Part shown: positions 27,332 through 36,074 of the stretch, piece after piece
Layout of the letters: the number at the start of each line of letters is the position of its first letter
Position numbering within the stretch: position 1 is the stretch's first letter
Assembly: GCA_005776475.1 (NCBI GenBank)
Contig: SXPB01000166.1
Location: 1 to 37,578, forward strand
Length of the DNA: 37,578 bases
From: Planctomycetia bacterium
GTDB lineage: Bacteria; Planctomycetota; UBA1135; UBA2386
Direction of reading: 5' to 3'
Translations under genes and position numbers: made by a program
The notes under the pieces: model-generated
Database searches by the model: none
Told to the model about the DNA's origin: nothing
Seen by the model: the letters and a program-made list of their open reading frames with translations, nothing else

Positions 27332-28087
27332 ATGATCGCCGCCGACATCGCCCCGTGGCTTGCCGTTGTGGGACGCGCCCACCCCGTTCTGCTGCACGCG
27401 CCGCTCGGACTGTTGCCGGGCATCGCGTTGCTCGAGTTCGGTGCCGTGCTGTTGCGCCGACCCGTGCCACGCGGTGCCGTGCTGGCGCTGGCGTGGGCAT
27501 GCACGGCGGCCGCCGTGCTGGCGACGGTCTCCGGGCTCGTGCTCGCCGGGGAAAGCCACGACGGCGGCCAGACCCTCGGCCAACACAAGATCGCTGCGTT
27601 CGTGCTGACCGGCCTGTGCCTGCTCGCTTCGATCCTGGCCTTCCTCCCGGCGCGCGCGCCGTTCCGCATCACCCTGGCGCTGGCCCTGGCGGCGATGGTT
27701 CCCACCGGCCACCTCGGCGGCACCATGGTGCACGGCAAGGACTTCCTGTTCGCCCCGTTGCGGGAGAAGCCGACGGTGCCGCCCGACGTCGTGCTGAGTC
27801 CCTTCCAACGCGACATCGCGCCGATCCTCGAACGCGTCTGCACGCAGTGCCACAACCCCGACAAGCAGAAAGCGGAGTTGCTGCTGACGACTCCCGAGGG
27901 GATTCGCAAGGGCGGCGAGAACGGGGTCGTGCTGGTGCCGGGTGACCCGGACAACAGCCCGCTGCTGGTGCGCTGCCTGTTGCCGCTGCATCACGACGAC
28001 CACATGCCCCCCGCCGAGAAGCCGCAGCCCACGGCCGCCGAGTTGGCGACGTTGCGGGCGTGGATCGCCGGCGGCGCCGCGTTCTGA
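27332..28087 (+). CDS. Membrane protein: DUF2231-like helices fused to a planctomycete cytochrome c domain
   Basis: The protein has 251 residues. The N-terminal ~130 residues hold four hydrophobic helices (about 18-38, 47-68, 86-105 and 109-126) with conserved-looking histidines (HPVLLHAPLG; GQHK; GHLGG), as in DUF2231. The C-terminal ~100 residues form a PSCyt1-type haem domain with CTQCH at 170-174 and a HMPP ligand motif near 228. It starts 7 bp after the DUF1501 gene and completes the operon. Inferred role: a membrane-anchored electron carrier that takes electrons from the secreted cytochrome protein to the respiratory chain. Confidence 0.88.
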   Translation: MIAADIAPWLAVVGRAHPVLLHAPLGLLPGIALLEFGAVLLRRPVPRGAVLALAWACTAAAVLATVSGLVLAGESHDGGQTLGQHKIAAFVLTGLCLLASILAFLPARAPFRITLALALAAMVPTGHLGGTMVHGKDFLFAPLREKPTVPPDVVLSPFQRDIAPILERVCTQCHNPDKQKAELLLTTPEGIRKGGENGVVLVPGDPDNSPLLVRCLLPLHHDDHMPPAEKPQPTAAELATLRAWIAGGAAF

Positions 28088-28098
28088 ACGGGGCCGGC

Positions 28099-29250
28099 TC
28101 AGCGCAGCCGGAAGGCGCGTTCGGTGACGCGCTGGCGTTCCATGCGCGTGATCTCCAGCGACGTCGTCGCCCGCATCGAGTCGTCCACGTAGACGCGACG
28201 GTGCGGCAGGTTGACGCCTTCGAACTCACGCCAGTCCTCGAGCAGGACGCGCCGCGTTTCGCGGCTGGTGGCGAAGCGCTGCAGCAACTCGCGCGGCAGG
28301 CCGTTCGACGGATCGTGCAGGATGTCGAAGCGATCGCGGGGCTTCGGGTCGAGTTCGGGACCGGACACCTCGAGTGACGCCGGCGGCCGTCGCTCCAACA
28401 CGATCTTGCGCAGGCGTTCGCCCTGGCGATCCTCGACTTCCTTGCCCAGCACGGCGAACGCACTCGCATCGGCGAACAGCCACGGGAAGCGCATCTGCGT
28501 GCCGAACAACTGCAACTCGTGCGTGGCCCCTTCGACCTGGTTCGGATTGGGCATGCCCGAGCGTTCGGCAAACACCTGCGCGCCGATGCGGCCGAACACG
28601 CGGCCGTCAGCGTACTCGAGGCGATCGCGTTCGGCGAACGCGCTGTCGAGCGTGTGCACGATCTCGCGCACGCCGATCGGTTCGCCTTGCGAACCGTGGA
28701 TGGTGACGCGCCACCACACGACCAGGCCGCCGATGTTCTTCCAGGCGCCGGGCGAATGCGTCGCCTGGTAGACGTCGAGCAACGGCGAACCGAGCTGCAT
28801 GCCCGAAGCGATCGCTGGGATTTCGTCGGCGCGCTCCGGCGCCCGGCTCGATTCCGCGAGTGGACGCGGGCGCGCCGCATCGCGGGGCTCGGCACGGCCG
28901 TGGTCAGCATCTGCCTTCGCCAGCGGCCGCGTCGTGGCGGCGGGCAAGGGCGTCGTTTCGGCGACGATCGGCCACCCGCTCTGGTCGAACTGCACGTTCT
29001 GCAGGCTGGTCGGCTTCGGTTGCGGCCCGGTGGCCTTCGCTACCGGCGTTGGCCCGGCCGGTTTCGGCTCCTGCGGCCGCGCGACCGGGCCAGCTACCAA
29101 CGCCGCATCGATCGGCCAACCGTGCGCGTCGAACCGGGCGGCAACCGGCGCCGGCTTTGCCGCGGCGGGTGCTGGCCGTTCGCCCTGGGCAGACGCAGCG
29201 CCGACGACGGACAGCAGCAACAGGATCCGGAACGTGGTCATCGTGGCCAT
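28099..29250 (-). CDS. Secreted protein of unknown function with a proline/alanine-rich N-terminal region
   Basis: The 383-residue protein has a signal peptide (MTTFRILLLLSVVGAASAQ after an optional MAT). Residues ~22-140 are low complexity (Pro, Ala, Lys, Arg) and contain two copies of a short motif, F-D-A-H-G-W-P-I and F-D-Q-S-G-W-P-I. The folded part (about 145-383) is beta-rich, with WWRVTIHGSQGEP, TRMERQRV and strands that resemble outer-membrane lipoprotein-sorting or LolA-like sandwiches, but I cannot assign it firmly. The start is ATG at 29250 or 29241. It converges on the operon before it (11 bp between stops) and is divergent from the TPR lipoprotein gene. Confidence 0.75.
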   Translation of the reverse strand: MATMTTFRILLLLSVVGAASAQGERPAPAAAKPAPVAARFDAHGWPIDAALVAGPVARPQEPKPAGPTPVAKATGPQPKPTSLQNVQFDQSGWPIVAETTPLPAATTRPLAKADADHGRAEPRDAARPRPLAESSRAPERADEIPAIASGMQLGSPLLDVYQATHSPGAWKNIGGLVVWWRVTIHGSQGEPIGVREIVHTLDSAFAERDRLEYADGRVFGRIGAQVFAERSGMPNPNQVEGATHELQLFGTQMRFPWLFADASAFAVLGKEVEDRQGERLRKIVLERRPPASLEVSGPELDPKPRDRFDILHDPSNGLPRELLQRFATSRETRRVLLEDWREFEGVNLPHRRVYVDDSMRATTSLEITRMERQRVTERAFRLR

Positions 29251-29305
29251 GGCATCGGCATTCCGGCACCCGCGCATTGAGGGCGCACCTGCCCCCGGGG
29301 ATGCT

Positions 29306-31039
29306 GTGCGCGTGCTGCCGCTCCGGTTCCTGGCCATTGCCTGCCTCTGCGCCTGCGCTGGCCCCCACGTGCCGCCGGCCGGCATCCCCCGCCCGGACGT
29401 GCCCCTGGTCGTGCAGTGGCCCGCCGGCACCCGCTTCACCTCGCGCCTGTCCAAGCTGGTCCCCGACGAACCGAAGTGGCGGGCGGTCGCGGTGCAGTGG
29501 CGCGAGGCGCTGCGCCAATCGGTTGCCTTCGAGCTGCACGAAGGCGAGGACGAGGCGTTGCCCGCGCTCGAACTGCACGTCGACGCCATCGCGGGCACGT
29601 GGACGGCGAGCCTGTTCGTGCAGGGCAAGGAACGGATCCTGGCCGGCGACCGCCGCGCGGGCACCGGCAACCAGGACGTCGCCGATGCCGTCGATCGGCT
29701 GGCGTTCGCCGCGCGCCTCGCCCTGGGCGAACCGGCGCCAGCGCCGCTGCCGATCGCGCGGGGCACCTCGCTCGACGCGAACGTCCTGCTCGCGGTGGCG
29801 GACGCGAGCGAGTTGCTTCGCCTCGGTGGTTTCCAGGCGGCCACCCGCCTGCTGACCGAGGCGCGGCGGCGCGACGGCGGCTCCCCCTTCGTGCTCGAAG
29901 GCCTGGCGGCTCTCGCCCTGTTGCGCAACGACGCCGCTGCCGCCGAACGGCTGGCGCGTGAAGCGCTCGCCTACGAAGGTCGCCTGCTGCCGACGGTGCA
30001 GCATCGGCTGGCGCGCACGCTGTTGCTGGCGCGAGCTTCGTTGGCGGCTGCCGACGCGGCGTCCTTCGACCAGGAACTGCTGCGCCTCGCCGCGACGGCG
30101 CAGCGCGAACGGCCGCACGACCCACAACCGGTGTTGACGCAGGCCATCGCGCACAATTTTCGCGGCGAGTTCGCCGCCGCCCGGCCGCTGCTCACCGACC
30201 TGCAGCGCCGCCTGCCCGACCAACCCATCGCCGGCTACCACCTCGGCTGGGCATGCCTGGGCGCGGGCGACGCCAAGGCGGCGTTGCCACCGTTCGCCGA
30301 TGCCGCCGTGCGCTTGCCCATCGGTTGGACGTTGCTGCCGCGGGCGATCGCGCTGCACGAAGCCGGGGCACACCAGGAACTCTGCGACCTGCTGCAGCAG
30401 CTTCGCAACGACGACGCCCAGGAGGTCGTCGGGTTGCGCCTCGACGTGCTGCGCATGCAGGCGGCGCACGCGCTGCTGCGCGCCGACGTGGCGCTCGCCC
30501 GCGACCATCTCCTGGCAACGCTGCAGTGGTTGGCGAAGCATCCGCTGCAACTGGCGCAACGGGGTGGCGAGCTGGCCGAACAGGGGCTGTTGCTGGTGCG
30601 GCTTGGCGGCGGCGACGCGTTGCCGCCCTTGCTCGCCGCGATCCAGGAACAGCACGCCGGCACCGCGGTCGCCGACGTCTGCACGTTCTTGCAGGGACTG
30701 CACTCAGTGCACCAGGACGGCAGACGACGCACCGACCTGGAGACTCGCCTCGGCCCGGCCGGCGAGACGCCGTTCGCCGCCTTGCTGCAGGCCTACGCCC
30801 ACGAACGCAACGGCGAGATCGCCGACATGCAGCAGACGCTGCTGCGGGCTGCGCAGTTGTCGAGTTCGCCGCTGACCAAGGCGCTGCTGGCGCGGGGCCT
30901 GCGGGCAGCCGGCCGCGGCGCCGAGGCCGACACGCTGCTGTCGACGTTGCGCACGGAGATGCGCACCCTCGCCCTGCGCCAGCGCTGCCGGCATCCGTTG
31001 CTCGGACCCGAGCTGGCGTTCGTGTTCGTCGAGCACTGA
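29306..31039 (+). CDS. Lipoprotein with tetratricopeptide-like repeats
   Basis: This protein of about 577 residues has a short hydrophobic leader followed by a lipobox-like LCAC, so it is probably a lipoprotein. The first ~150 mature residues are mixed alpha/beta. From there to the C-terminus the sequence is built of helix pairs rich in Ala and Leu, with TPR spacing (for example LLRLGGFQAATRLLTEARRR, then LLRNDAAAAERLAREAL). TPR proteins scaffold other proteins. The start is GTG at 29306 (an upstream GGGG could serve as ribosome binding site) or GTG at 29312; an ATG at 29249 gives a poor leader and would overlap the divergent gene. The open frame continues far upstream, antisense to the neighbour, and that part is not coding. 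Confidence 0.72.
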   Translation: MRVLPLRFLAIACLCACAGPHVPPAGIPRPDVPLVVQWPAGTRFTSRLSKLVPDEPKWRAVAVQWREALRQSVAFELHEGEDEALPALELHVDAIAGTWTASLFVQGKERILAGDRRAGTGNQDVADAVDRLAFAARLALGEPAPAPLPIARGTSLDANVLLAVADASELLRLGGFQAATRLLTEARRRDGGSPFVLEGLAALALLRNDAAAAERLAREALAYEGRLLPTVQHRLARTLLLARASLAAADAASFDQELLRLAATAQRERPHDPQPVLTQAIAHNFRGEFAAARPLLTDLQRRLPDQPIAGYHLGWACLGAGDAKAALPPFADAAVRLPIGWTLLPRAIALHEAGAHQELCDLLQQLRNDDAQEVVGLRLDVLRMQAAHALLRADVALARDHLLATLQWLAKHPLQLAQRGGELAEQGLLLVRLGGGDALPPLLAAIQEQHAGTAVADVCTFLQGLHSVHQDGRRRTDLETRLGPAGETPFAALLQAYAHERNGEIADMQQTLLRAAQLSSSPLTKALLARGLRAAGRGAEADTLLSTLRTEMRTLALRQRCRHPLLGPELAFVFVEH

Positions 31040-31064
31040 CGCACGGCGTGTCGGTTGGCGCGGC

Positions 31065-31874
31065 TCAGGGCAACAGCAACAATCGGCACGCGCCCGCTTC
31101 GTGCATGCCCGCCCGTTCGTAGGCGGCGCGCGCCGGCCGGTTGTGCTTGCCCACGTGCAGGCTCACGACGCCAGGGGCGCTGCCGAGGCAAGCCGCGACC
31201 AGGGCGGCGGCGTGACCCTTGCCCCGTTCTTCGGCAAACGTGAACACGCCTTCGATCACGAGGCCCCCGGGCCCGTCGCTGCCGTAGTCGAGTTTGCACC
31301 AGGGACCACCCACCGGCCCCAGCACGCGCGTCGTTCCGTTCTGGATGCGCTCGTCGATGGTGTCGCGCAGCCAACGGCGATCGACGCGGGCCGGATCGAC
31401 GTTGAGGTCGGATTGGTTCAGCAACAGCGTCGCCTGCACCAGCCGGTCGCGGTCGGCACGTTGCGCTGCGCGCACTTCGCCGAGCGGCGCCAGCCGTTCC
31501 GCCATCGCCGATTTGCCGAGGTAGTAGACCTGGTCGCGGAACGCGATCGGCGTCACTACGAGCCGGTCGCGCATCGCATCGACGATCGCGGCCGGGCCGA
31601 GAGCGATGCGCCACGGTCGCTTGCGCAAGAACACTTCGTCGACGATGCGCACGGCCACGCGCGGCGGTGGCGCCGCCGCGGTGATCACGACCAGGTTGCC
31701 GCGCGGCCCGATCCAGACCATCGCCTCATCGCGGCCATCGCCAGCGACGACGAAGCCTTCCCCTTCGCCGCGATCGAGTGCGTTGTGCACGTAGATGCCG
31801 TGCGCGGACGCCGACCGCGCCAAGGCCAGCGCCCCCGGGTCGTCGTACAACAGATCGCGCAGAACGAGACGCAT
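31065..31874 (-). CDS. GNAT-type acetyltransferase
   Basis: In this 269-residue protein the C-terminal half carries the GNAT fold: EGVFTFAEERGKGHAAALVAA has the acetyl-CoA pyrophosphate loop (RGKG, 217-220), followed by SLHVGKHNRPARAAYERAGM, the typical beta5-alpha4 end with N, A-R and the aromatic Y. The N-terminal half is a degenerate second GNAT-like or adaptor domain, as in tandem family members. The acceptor is unknown. It converges on the TPR gene and is divergent from a small unknown gene. Confidence 0.85.
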   Translation of the reverse strand: MRLVLRDLLYDDPGALALARSASAHGIYVHNALDRGEGEGFVVAGDGRDEAMVWIGPRGNLVVITAAAPPPRVAVRIVDEVFLRKRPWRIALGPAAIVDAMRDRLVVTPIAFRDQVYYLGKSAMAERLAPLGEVRAAQRADRDRLVQATLLLNQSDLNVDPARVDRRWLRDTIDERIQNGTTRVLGPVGGPWCKLDYGSDGPGGLVIEGVFTFAEERGKGHAAALVAACLGSAPGVVSLHVGKHNRPARAAYERAGMHEAGACRLLLLP

Positions 31875-31934
31875 TGCTCAAGATCCCGGTGCCAAGGTCC
31901 GATCAACGTCAGTGTCGTGAACCTGGAGCATCCC

Positions 31935-32276
31935 GTGGACACCTACGAATTCCTCGCCGACCCGCGCGCGATCGATCTTGCCGGACGCCAACAAGCCCTG
32001 CGCGCGCTCTCGCGCGAACAGCAGTGGTGGCTGGACCGGCTGGCGAACCTGACCGAACCGCCGAAGTGCGAACAAGACTTCCCGGCGTTCCTGCTGGCGA
32101 CGCCGCCGTTCCATGACCTGGCGCAGAAGCTGGTCCGAGCCAGCACGCGGGCGCAGTTGCCGCTGGCCGTCGCCGACGAACTCGACTGGTTCGTGCGCGC
32201 CTTCCGCAACTACCTGCGCACCTGCGACGGCGAAGACGCCTTCAGCAGTTCGCATCGCGGTTCCCTCGAGCACTGA
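31935..32276 (+). CDS. Small protein of unknown function (113 aa)
   Basis: The protein is soluble and mostly helical, rich in Leu, Arg and Trp, and has no signal peptide. I do not recognise a family. The GTG start at 31935 is supported by a GGAG at 31925-31928, six bases upstream; a second possible GTG lies at 31917. The 3' end overlaps the 3' end of the HIT gene on the other strand by 35 bp, so one of the two ends may be shorter than drawn, or the overlap is real. Confidence 0.6.
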   Translation: MDTYEFLADPRAIDLAGRQQALRALSREQQWWLDRLANLTEPPKCEQDFPAFLLATPPFHDLAQKLVRASTRAQLPLAVADELDWFVRAFRNYLRTCDGEDAFSSSHRGSLEH

Positions 32277-32652
32277 GCTTCGCCTGCAGTGCCGCCACGC
32301 GGGTGGCGGGCAACGGCGGCCCATCGAGTCCTGGCACCTGGCCCGGCGCCTCGGTCGGCACCAGATGCACGTGCGCATGCCGCACGACCCAGCCGATCAC
32401 GCTGACGCAGACGCGCGCGCACGGCAGGTTCGACCGCAACCGCTGACCGAGTTCGTGCACGCACGCCCACAACGCCGCGTGCTCGTCGGCGGTGAGATCC
32501 CACACCGAATCGACGAGGCGGCGGGTCGCGACGATGACGTGGCCTTCGCGCGCCGGCCGTTCGGCCAACCACGCGACGTGGCGGTCGTCGGCGTGCACGA
32601 CGGCCACTGGATGCGTGCCGGCGACGATGTCGGCGAAGGTGGTCGTGGTCAC
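32242..32652 (-). CDS. HIT-family (histidine triad) nucleotide-binding protein
   Basis: The 136-residue protein has the histidine triad HAHVHLVP (92-99), with the three histidines alternating with hydrophobic residues, plus the upstream helix and strands of the fold ([11 protein letters not shown]). These enzymes hydrolyse nucleotide phosphoramidates and Ap4A-like compounds in the cytoplasm. The start is GTG at 32652 and overlaps the stop of the DUF255 gene by 4 bp (GTGA), so the two are probably translated together. The C-terminus runs into the 3' end of the opposite gene. Confidence 0.9.
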   Translation of the reverse strand: MTTTTFADIVAGTHPVAVVHADDRHVAWLAERPAREGHVIVATRRLVDSVWDLTADEHAALWACVHELGQRLRSNLPCARVCVSVIGWVVRHAHVHLVPTEAPGQVPGLDGPPLPATRVAALQAKLSARGNRDANC

Positions 32653-34823
32653 AGTTCGCTCCGCAGGGCGTCTGCCGTGGTGACCGGGGCTCGGCAGGTC
32701 CCCTGCCGGCACACGTAGGCACAAGGCACGCCGTCGAGCGGCTTCTTGTCGGCGAACCACGGCGCCAATCGGGTCAACGCCGCGCGGTTGCCGTCGTGCA
32801 CGTGCACCACCACGAACCGGTCGGGGAACGCCCGCCACGCCGCCTCCAGCAGCGCCTGGGTGCGCGGATCCCCTGGCTCGCCCGCGACCACGACTTCGCG
32901 CGGAGTGTCGGTGTGGAACTGCAGCGTGCGCACCAACGCCGGCACCGCGGCCGGGACCTGCGCGAACAGCGCGTGGTTGCTGCGCAGCGCCGCGACCGCC
33001 GCCGCCTGCAACTTCGCGTCGCCGAGCAGCAGCCCCGCCCGCTGCAGGGCCGCCACTGCCAACGCCGTGCCCGATGGCGTGCTGCCGTCGTAGGCGATCT
33101 TGGTGCGCGCGACCAACGCCTCGTGGTCGTCGGCGGTGAACCAGAACCCTCCGTCCTCGGCGCCGAAGTGCTGCACCGTTGCCCGCAGCAGCGCCTGCGC
33201 CGCCGCCAGCCAGCGTGGATCGGAGTCGATCGCGAACAACGCCAGCAGCCCCTGCGCCAGGGCACCCTGGTCTTCGAGGCAGCCGCGATGCCGCGCCATG
33301 CCGCTGTGCCAGGCCCGCTGGGTGCGGCCGTCCTTGGCCATCATGCGCACCAGGAAGTCTGCGTTCTGCTGCGCCGCGGCGCGGTAGCGCTCGTCGCCGA
33401 GCACGCGGTAGCCCGTCGCCAGCGCTTCGAGCGCCATGCCGTTCCACGCGGTCAGCACCTTGTCGTCGGTGCCCGGCCGCACCCGCTTGCCGCGCGCCGC
33501 CAACAACTTGTCCACACCGGCCTGCAGGCGCGCCTGCACGGCCAAGACCTCGAGGCCGAGCTCCTTCGCCAGCGCGGTGGCGTCCTTCGCCACGGCAAGC
33601 ACGTTGGTGTGTTCCCAGTTGCCGTCCTTGGTGACGCCGAAATGCTGCGCCAGCAGCGCCGCTTCCGTGCCGAGCACGGCCTCGAACTCGGCGAGTTGCC
33701 AGACGAAGAACTTGCCCTCGACGCCTTCACTCTGCGCGTCGGTGCTCGACCAGAACCCGCCCAGCGGGTCGCGCATCTCGCGCAGCATCCAGTCCAACGT
33801 CTTTTTGCCGATCGCGGCGAGGTCGCCGTCGCCGGTGCGCAGCGAAGCTTCGAGGTAGCACGAAGCCAGCAGCGCGTTGTCGCACAGCATCTTCTCGAAG
33901 TGCGGCACGTGCCAACGACGGTCGGTGCTGTAGCGATGGAAGCCGCCGGCGAGCTGGTCGTGCAGACCACCGTTCGCCATCGCCCGCAGCGTCGCCTGCA
34001 CCATCGGCATCGCCTCGTCGCCCGGCAAGCGCAGCAGTGCCTGCAGCAACATCGGGCTCGGGAACTTCGGCGCGAACTGCGGCCCCGGCGCGAAACCGGC
34101 ATGCACTTCGTCGTAGCTCGCGCGCGCCGCCGGCAGCACGGGCGCCAGCAGTTCGGCGACGGGCTCGCCGGGTGGCATGGTCGGCGCCAGTACCCGCTGC
34201 AGGTGCTGCTGCATCGCTGCGGCGTTCTTCACGATTGCCGCCTTGTCTTCGGTCCACGCCCCGTGCAGGCGTTGCAGCACGCGGCGGAAACCGGGCCGGC
34301 CATTGCCGTCCTCGGGCGGGAAGTAGGTACCGCCGAAGAACGGCGTGCCGTCGGGGCAAAGCCATGCCGACAGCGGCCAGCCACCCTGCTGCCCCATCGC
34401 CTGCAGCGACGCCATGTAGATCTCGTCGATGTCCGGCCGCTCTTCGCGATCGACCTTGATGCACACGAAGTGCTCGTTCATCAACTTGGCGATGTCGGGG
34501 TCGGCGAAACTCTCCGCCGCCATCACGTGGCACCAGTGGCAGGCCGAGTAGCCGATGCTGAGGAAGATCGGCTTGTCCTCCTTCTTGGCGCGCGCCAACG
34601 CCTCTTCGCCCCAGGGATACCACTCCACCGGGTTGTGCTGGTGTTGGCGCAGGTAGGGCGACGCCTCCTTGGCCAGCCGGTTCGGCTTGCCCTGCGGTTC
34701 CTGATGCTGGCCCTCGGTGCGGTGCACGGGCGGATCCTGCGCTGCGATCGGCCCCTCGACAACAGCGAACGTGACGAGGCCGAGCATCCAGCCGCCCACC
34801 CACAAACCACGATCGTGCCGCAT
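32649..34823 (-). CDS. DUF255 (YyaL-type) thioredoxin-fold protein, exported
   Basis: The 724-residue protein has a signal-like leader ending I-A-A-Q near residue 29. Then comes the DUF255 thioredoxin-like domain, with [14 protein letters not shown] (49 onward), WYPWGEEAL and the CHWC centre (95-98) in [12 protein letters not shown], followed by an (alpha/alpha)6 barrel with N-acylglucosamine-epimerase-like features through to the C-terminus. It is well known and conserved but of unclear function. The active-site cysteines suggest redox or thiol chemistry. An exported version is notable because many relatives look cytoplasmic. It is coupled to the HIT gene by a 4-bp overlap and divergent from the small lipoprotein gene. 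Confidence 0.92.
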   Translation of the reverse strand: MRHDRGLWVGGWMLGLVTFAVVEGPIAAQDPPVHRTEGQHQEPQGKPNRLAKEASPYLRQHQHNPVEWYPWGEEALARAKKEDKPIFLSIGYSACHWCHVMAAESFADPDIAKLMNEHFVCIKVDREERPDIDEIYMASLQAMGQQGGWPLSAWLCPDGTPFFGGTYFPPEDGNGRPGFRRVLQRLHGAWTEDKAAIVKNAAAMQQHLQRVLAPTMPPGEPVAELLAPVLPAARASYDEVHAGFAPGPQFAPKFPSPMLLQALLRLPGDEAMPMVQATLRAMANGGLHDQLAGGFHRYSTDRRWHVPHFEKMLCDNALLASCYLEASLRTGDGDLAAIGKKTLDWMLREMRDPLGGFWSSTDAQSEGVEGKFFVWQLAEFEAVLGTEAALLAQHFGVTKDGNWEHTNVLAVAKDATALAKELGLEVLAVQARLQAGVDKLLAARGKRVRPGTDDKVLTAWNGMALEALATGYRVLGDERYRAAAQQNADFLVRMMAKDGRTQRAWHSGMARHRGCLEDQGALAQGLLALFAIDSDPRWLAAAQALLRATVQHFGAEDGGFWFTADDHEALVARTKIAYDGSTPSGTALAVAALQRAGLLLGDAKLQAAAVAALRSNHALFAQVPAAVPALVRTLQFHTDTPREVVVAGEPGDPRTQALLEAAWRAFPDRFVVVHVHDGNRAALTRLAPWFADKKPLDGVPCAYVCRQGTCRAPVTTADALRSEL

Positions 34824-34937
34824 GGCGGCATCCTCGCCGGGCGAAGCCGGGCGTGCGAGCCCTAGCCGCCGGTCCGCGGCGGCGGGCCGTGGCGTGCGCC
34901 CTTCCCCTGCCTCGGCGGCGAGCTACCCTTACCCGTC

Positions 34938-35450
34938 ATGCCGCTGCGCTCGCTGGTCCTGGTCCCACTCCTTCTCGCATCCGCATGCGGCGGCGGCGGT
35001 GGCGCCAGCGAAACGCCCGCTCCGATCGGCTCCGAGACGCGACTGTCGGCGGACACGCTCGAAATCGGCGCCGCCGTTGTGAGCGTCGACCTGCTGGTGC
35101 AGCTGATCGACACGCCCGCCGTGGCGCCGACCCTGCTGCAAGTTGCCGTCGAACTGCCGCCGCAGCTGACGCTGCCGCCGAACGACCGCCTGCAGGCAGC
35201 GCAGGCACTGGCCACGCTCGACGGCGACTTCGTCGACGGCCGCTTCCTGGTCATGTGTGGCGACGCGCAGAACGCCGCCGGCTCGACGCTCGGGCGCGGT
35301 CCGTTGTTCCGCGTGCGGCTGCAGCCCGCATCGCCGCGCGTGCCCGGCACCTACACGGTGCGACTGCACCACCTGCGCGCGAGTTCGCGCGATGGTGAAG
35401 CGCTCGCGGTCGACGCCAATCCGGCGGTCGTCACCGTCGTCGTGCGCTGA
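34938..35450 (+). CDS. Small lipoprotein with a beta-sandwich, possibly cohesin-like
   Basis: This 170-residue protein has a lipoprotein signal peptide: MPLRSLVLVPLLLASAC, with lipid-bearing Cys17 followed by five glycines as a spacer. The mature part is beta-rich and alternates in the manner of cohesin- or carbohydrate-binding-like sandwiches (LQVAVELPPQLTL; LFRVRLQP; GTYTVRLHHL). No catalytic motif is visible. It converges on the SRPBCC gene with only 3 bp between the stops. Confidence 0.75.
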   Translation: MPLRSLVLVPLLLASACGGGGGASETPAPIGSETRLSADTLEIGAAVVSVDLLVQLIDTPAVAPTLLQVAVELPPQLTLPPNDRLQAAQALATLDGDFVDGRFLVMCGDAQNAAGSTLGRGPLFRVRLQPASPRVPGTYTVRLHHLRASSRDGEALAVDANPAVVTVVVR

Positions 35451-35453
35451 AGG

Positions 35454-36038
35454 TCACTTGCCGTCGGCGGCGGCGGCGACGCGTTCGAGTTCTTGCTGCA
35501 GCGATTGCAGGCTGGAGATCTGGAACTGGCCGACCTTCTCCTGCTTGGCGCCAAACCAGCCCCACCAGCGCGCGATCACGTTCTCCCACTCGCCGCCCTC
35601 GCGCCAGCGCACCACGCACTCGGCCCCTTCGACCACCCAGCTGATGCGGCCACTGCCGTTCGCCGACGGCGGGCCGGTCTCGCCGTTGCGTTCGTAGCTG
35701 TAGGCGTACTCGATGGCATCCGGCGTCACCGCGTGCAGCGTCAGCACCGAGCGGCCGAGCGGTCCGGTCCACACCACCCGCTGGCCGACCTTGCCCGCTT
35801 CGCCTTCATGCTTCGTTTCCGTCGGTGAGCCGAGATGGATGTTGGCGAGCGACCACTTCATCCAGGCGCGCAGGTCGGTGAGTTGCGAAGCCAGTGCTGC
35901 GGGCGTGGTGCGCAGGCGGCGCGTGGTCTCCACGCTCCACTGCTTGCTCAGGATCGCGCCGATCCCGTACAGGACCAGGATCGACCCGGCCAACATCAGC
36001 ACCAGGGTCTTGAAGAAGTTCTGTGTCGCCTTGGCCAT
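35454..36038 (-). CDS. Membrane-anchored SRPBCC (START-like) protein
   Basis: In this 194-residue protein an N-terminal hydrophobic helix (about 8-29, FFKTLVLMLAGSILVLYGIGAI) anchors the protein or serves as an uncleaved signal. The remainder follows the polyketide cyclase/START-like pattern: TTPAALASQLTDLRAWMKWS at the first helix, then antiparallel strands, then a long C-terminal helix (LQSLQQELERV). Such domains bind hydrophobic ligands. The start at 36038 (MAKATQ) was preferred to the upstream ATG at 36065, which would add a non-hydrophobic leader. It lies 36 bp downstream of the prenyltransferase-fold gene and is likely co-transcribed with it. Confidence 0.8.
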   Translation of the reverse strand: MAKATQNFFKTLVLMLAGSILVLYGIGAILSKQWSVETTRRLRTTPAALASQLTDLRAWMKWSLANIHLGSPTETKHEGEAGKVGQRVVWTGPLGRSVLTLHAVTPDAIEYAYSYERNGETGPPSANGSGRISWVVEGAECVVRWREGGEWENVIARWWGWFGAKQEKVGQFQISSLQSLQQELERVAAAADGK

Positions 36039-36074
36039 GCGGGGCGAACAACGTAGCGGCGGCACCCCCGCGAA

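Noticed and set aside
28250..29300. Plus-strand extension of the TPR lipoprotein frame
   Set aside because: It lies antisense to the secreted protein at 28099-29250, which has a proper signal peptide; the lipoprotein leader appears only near 29306.
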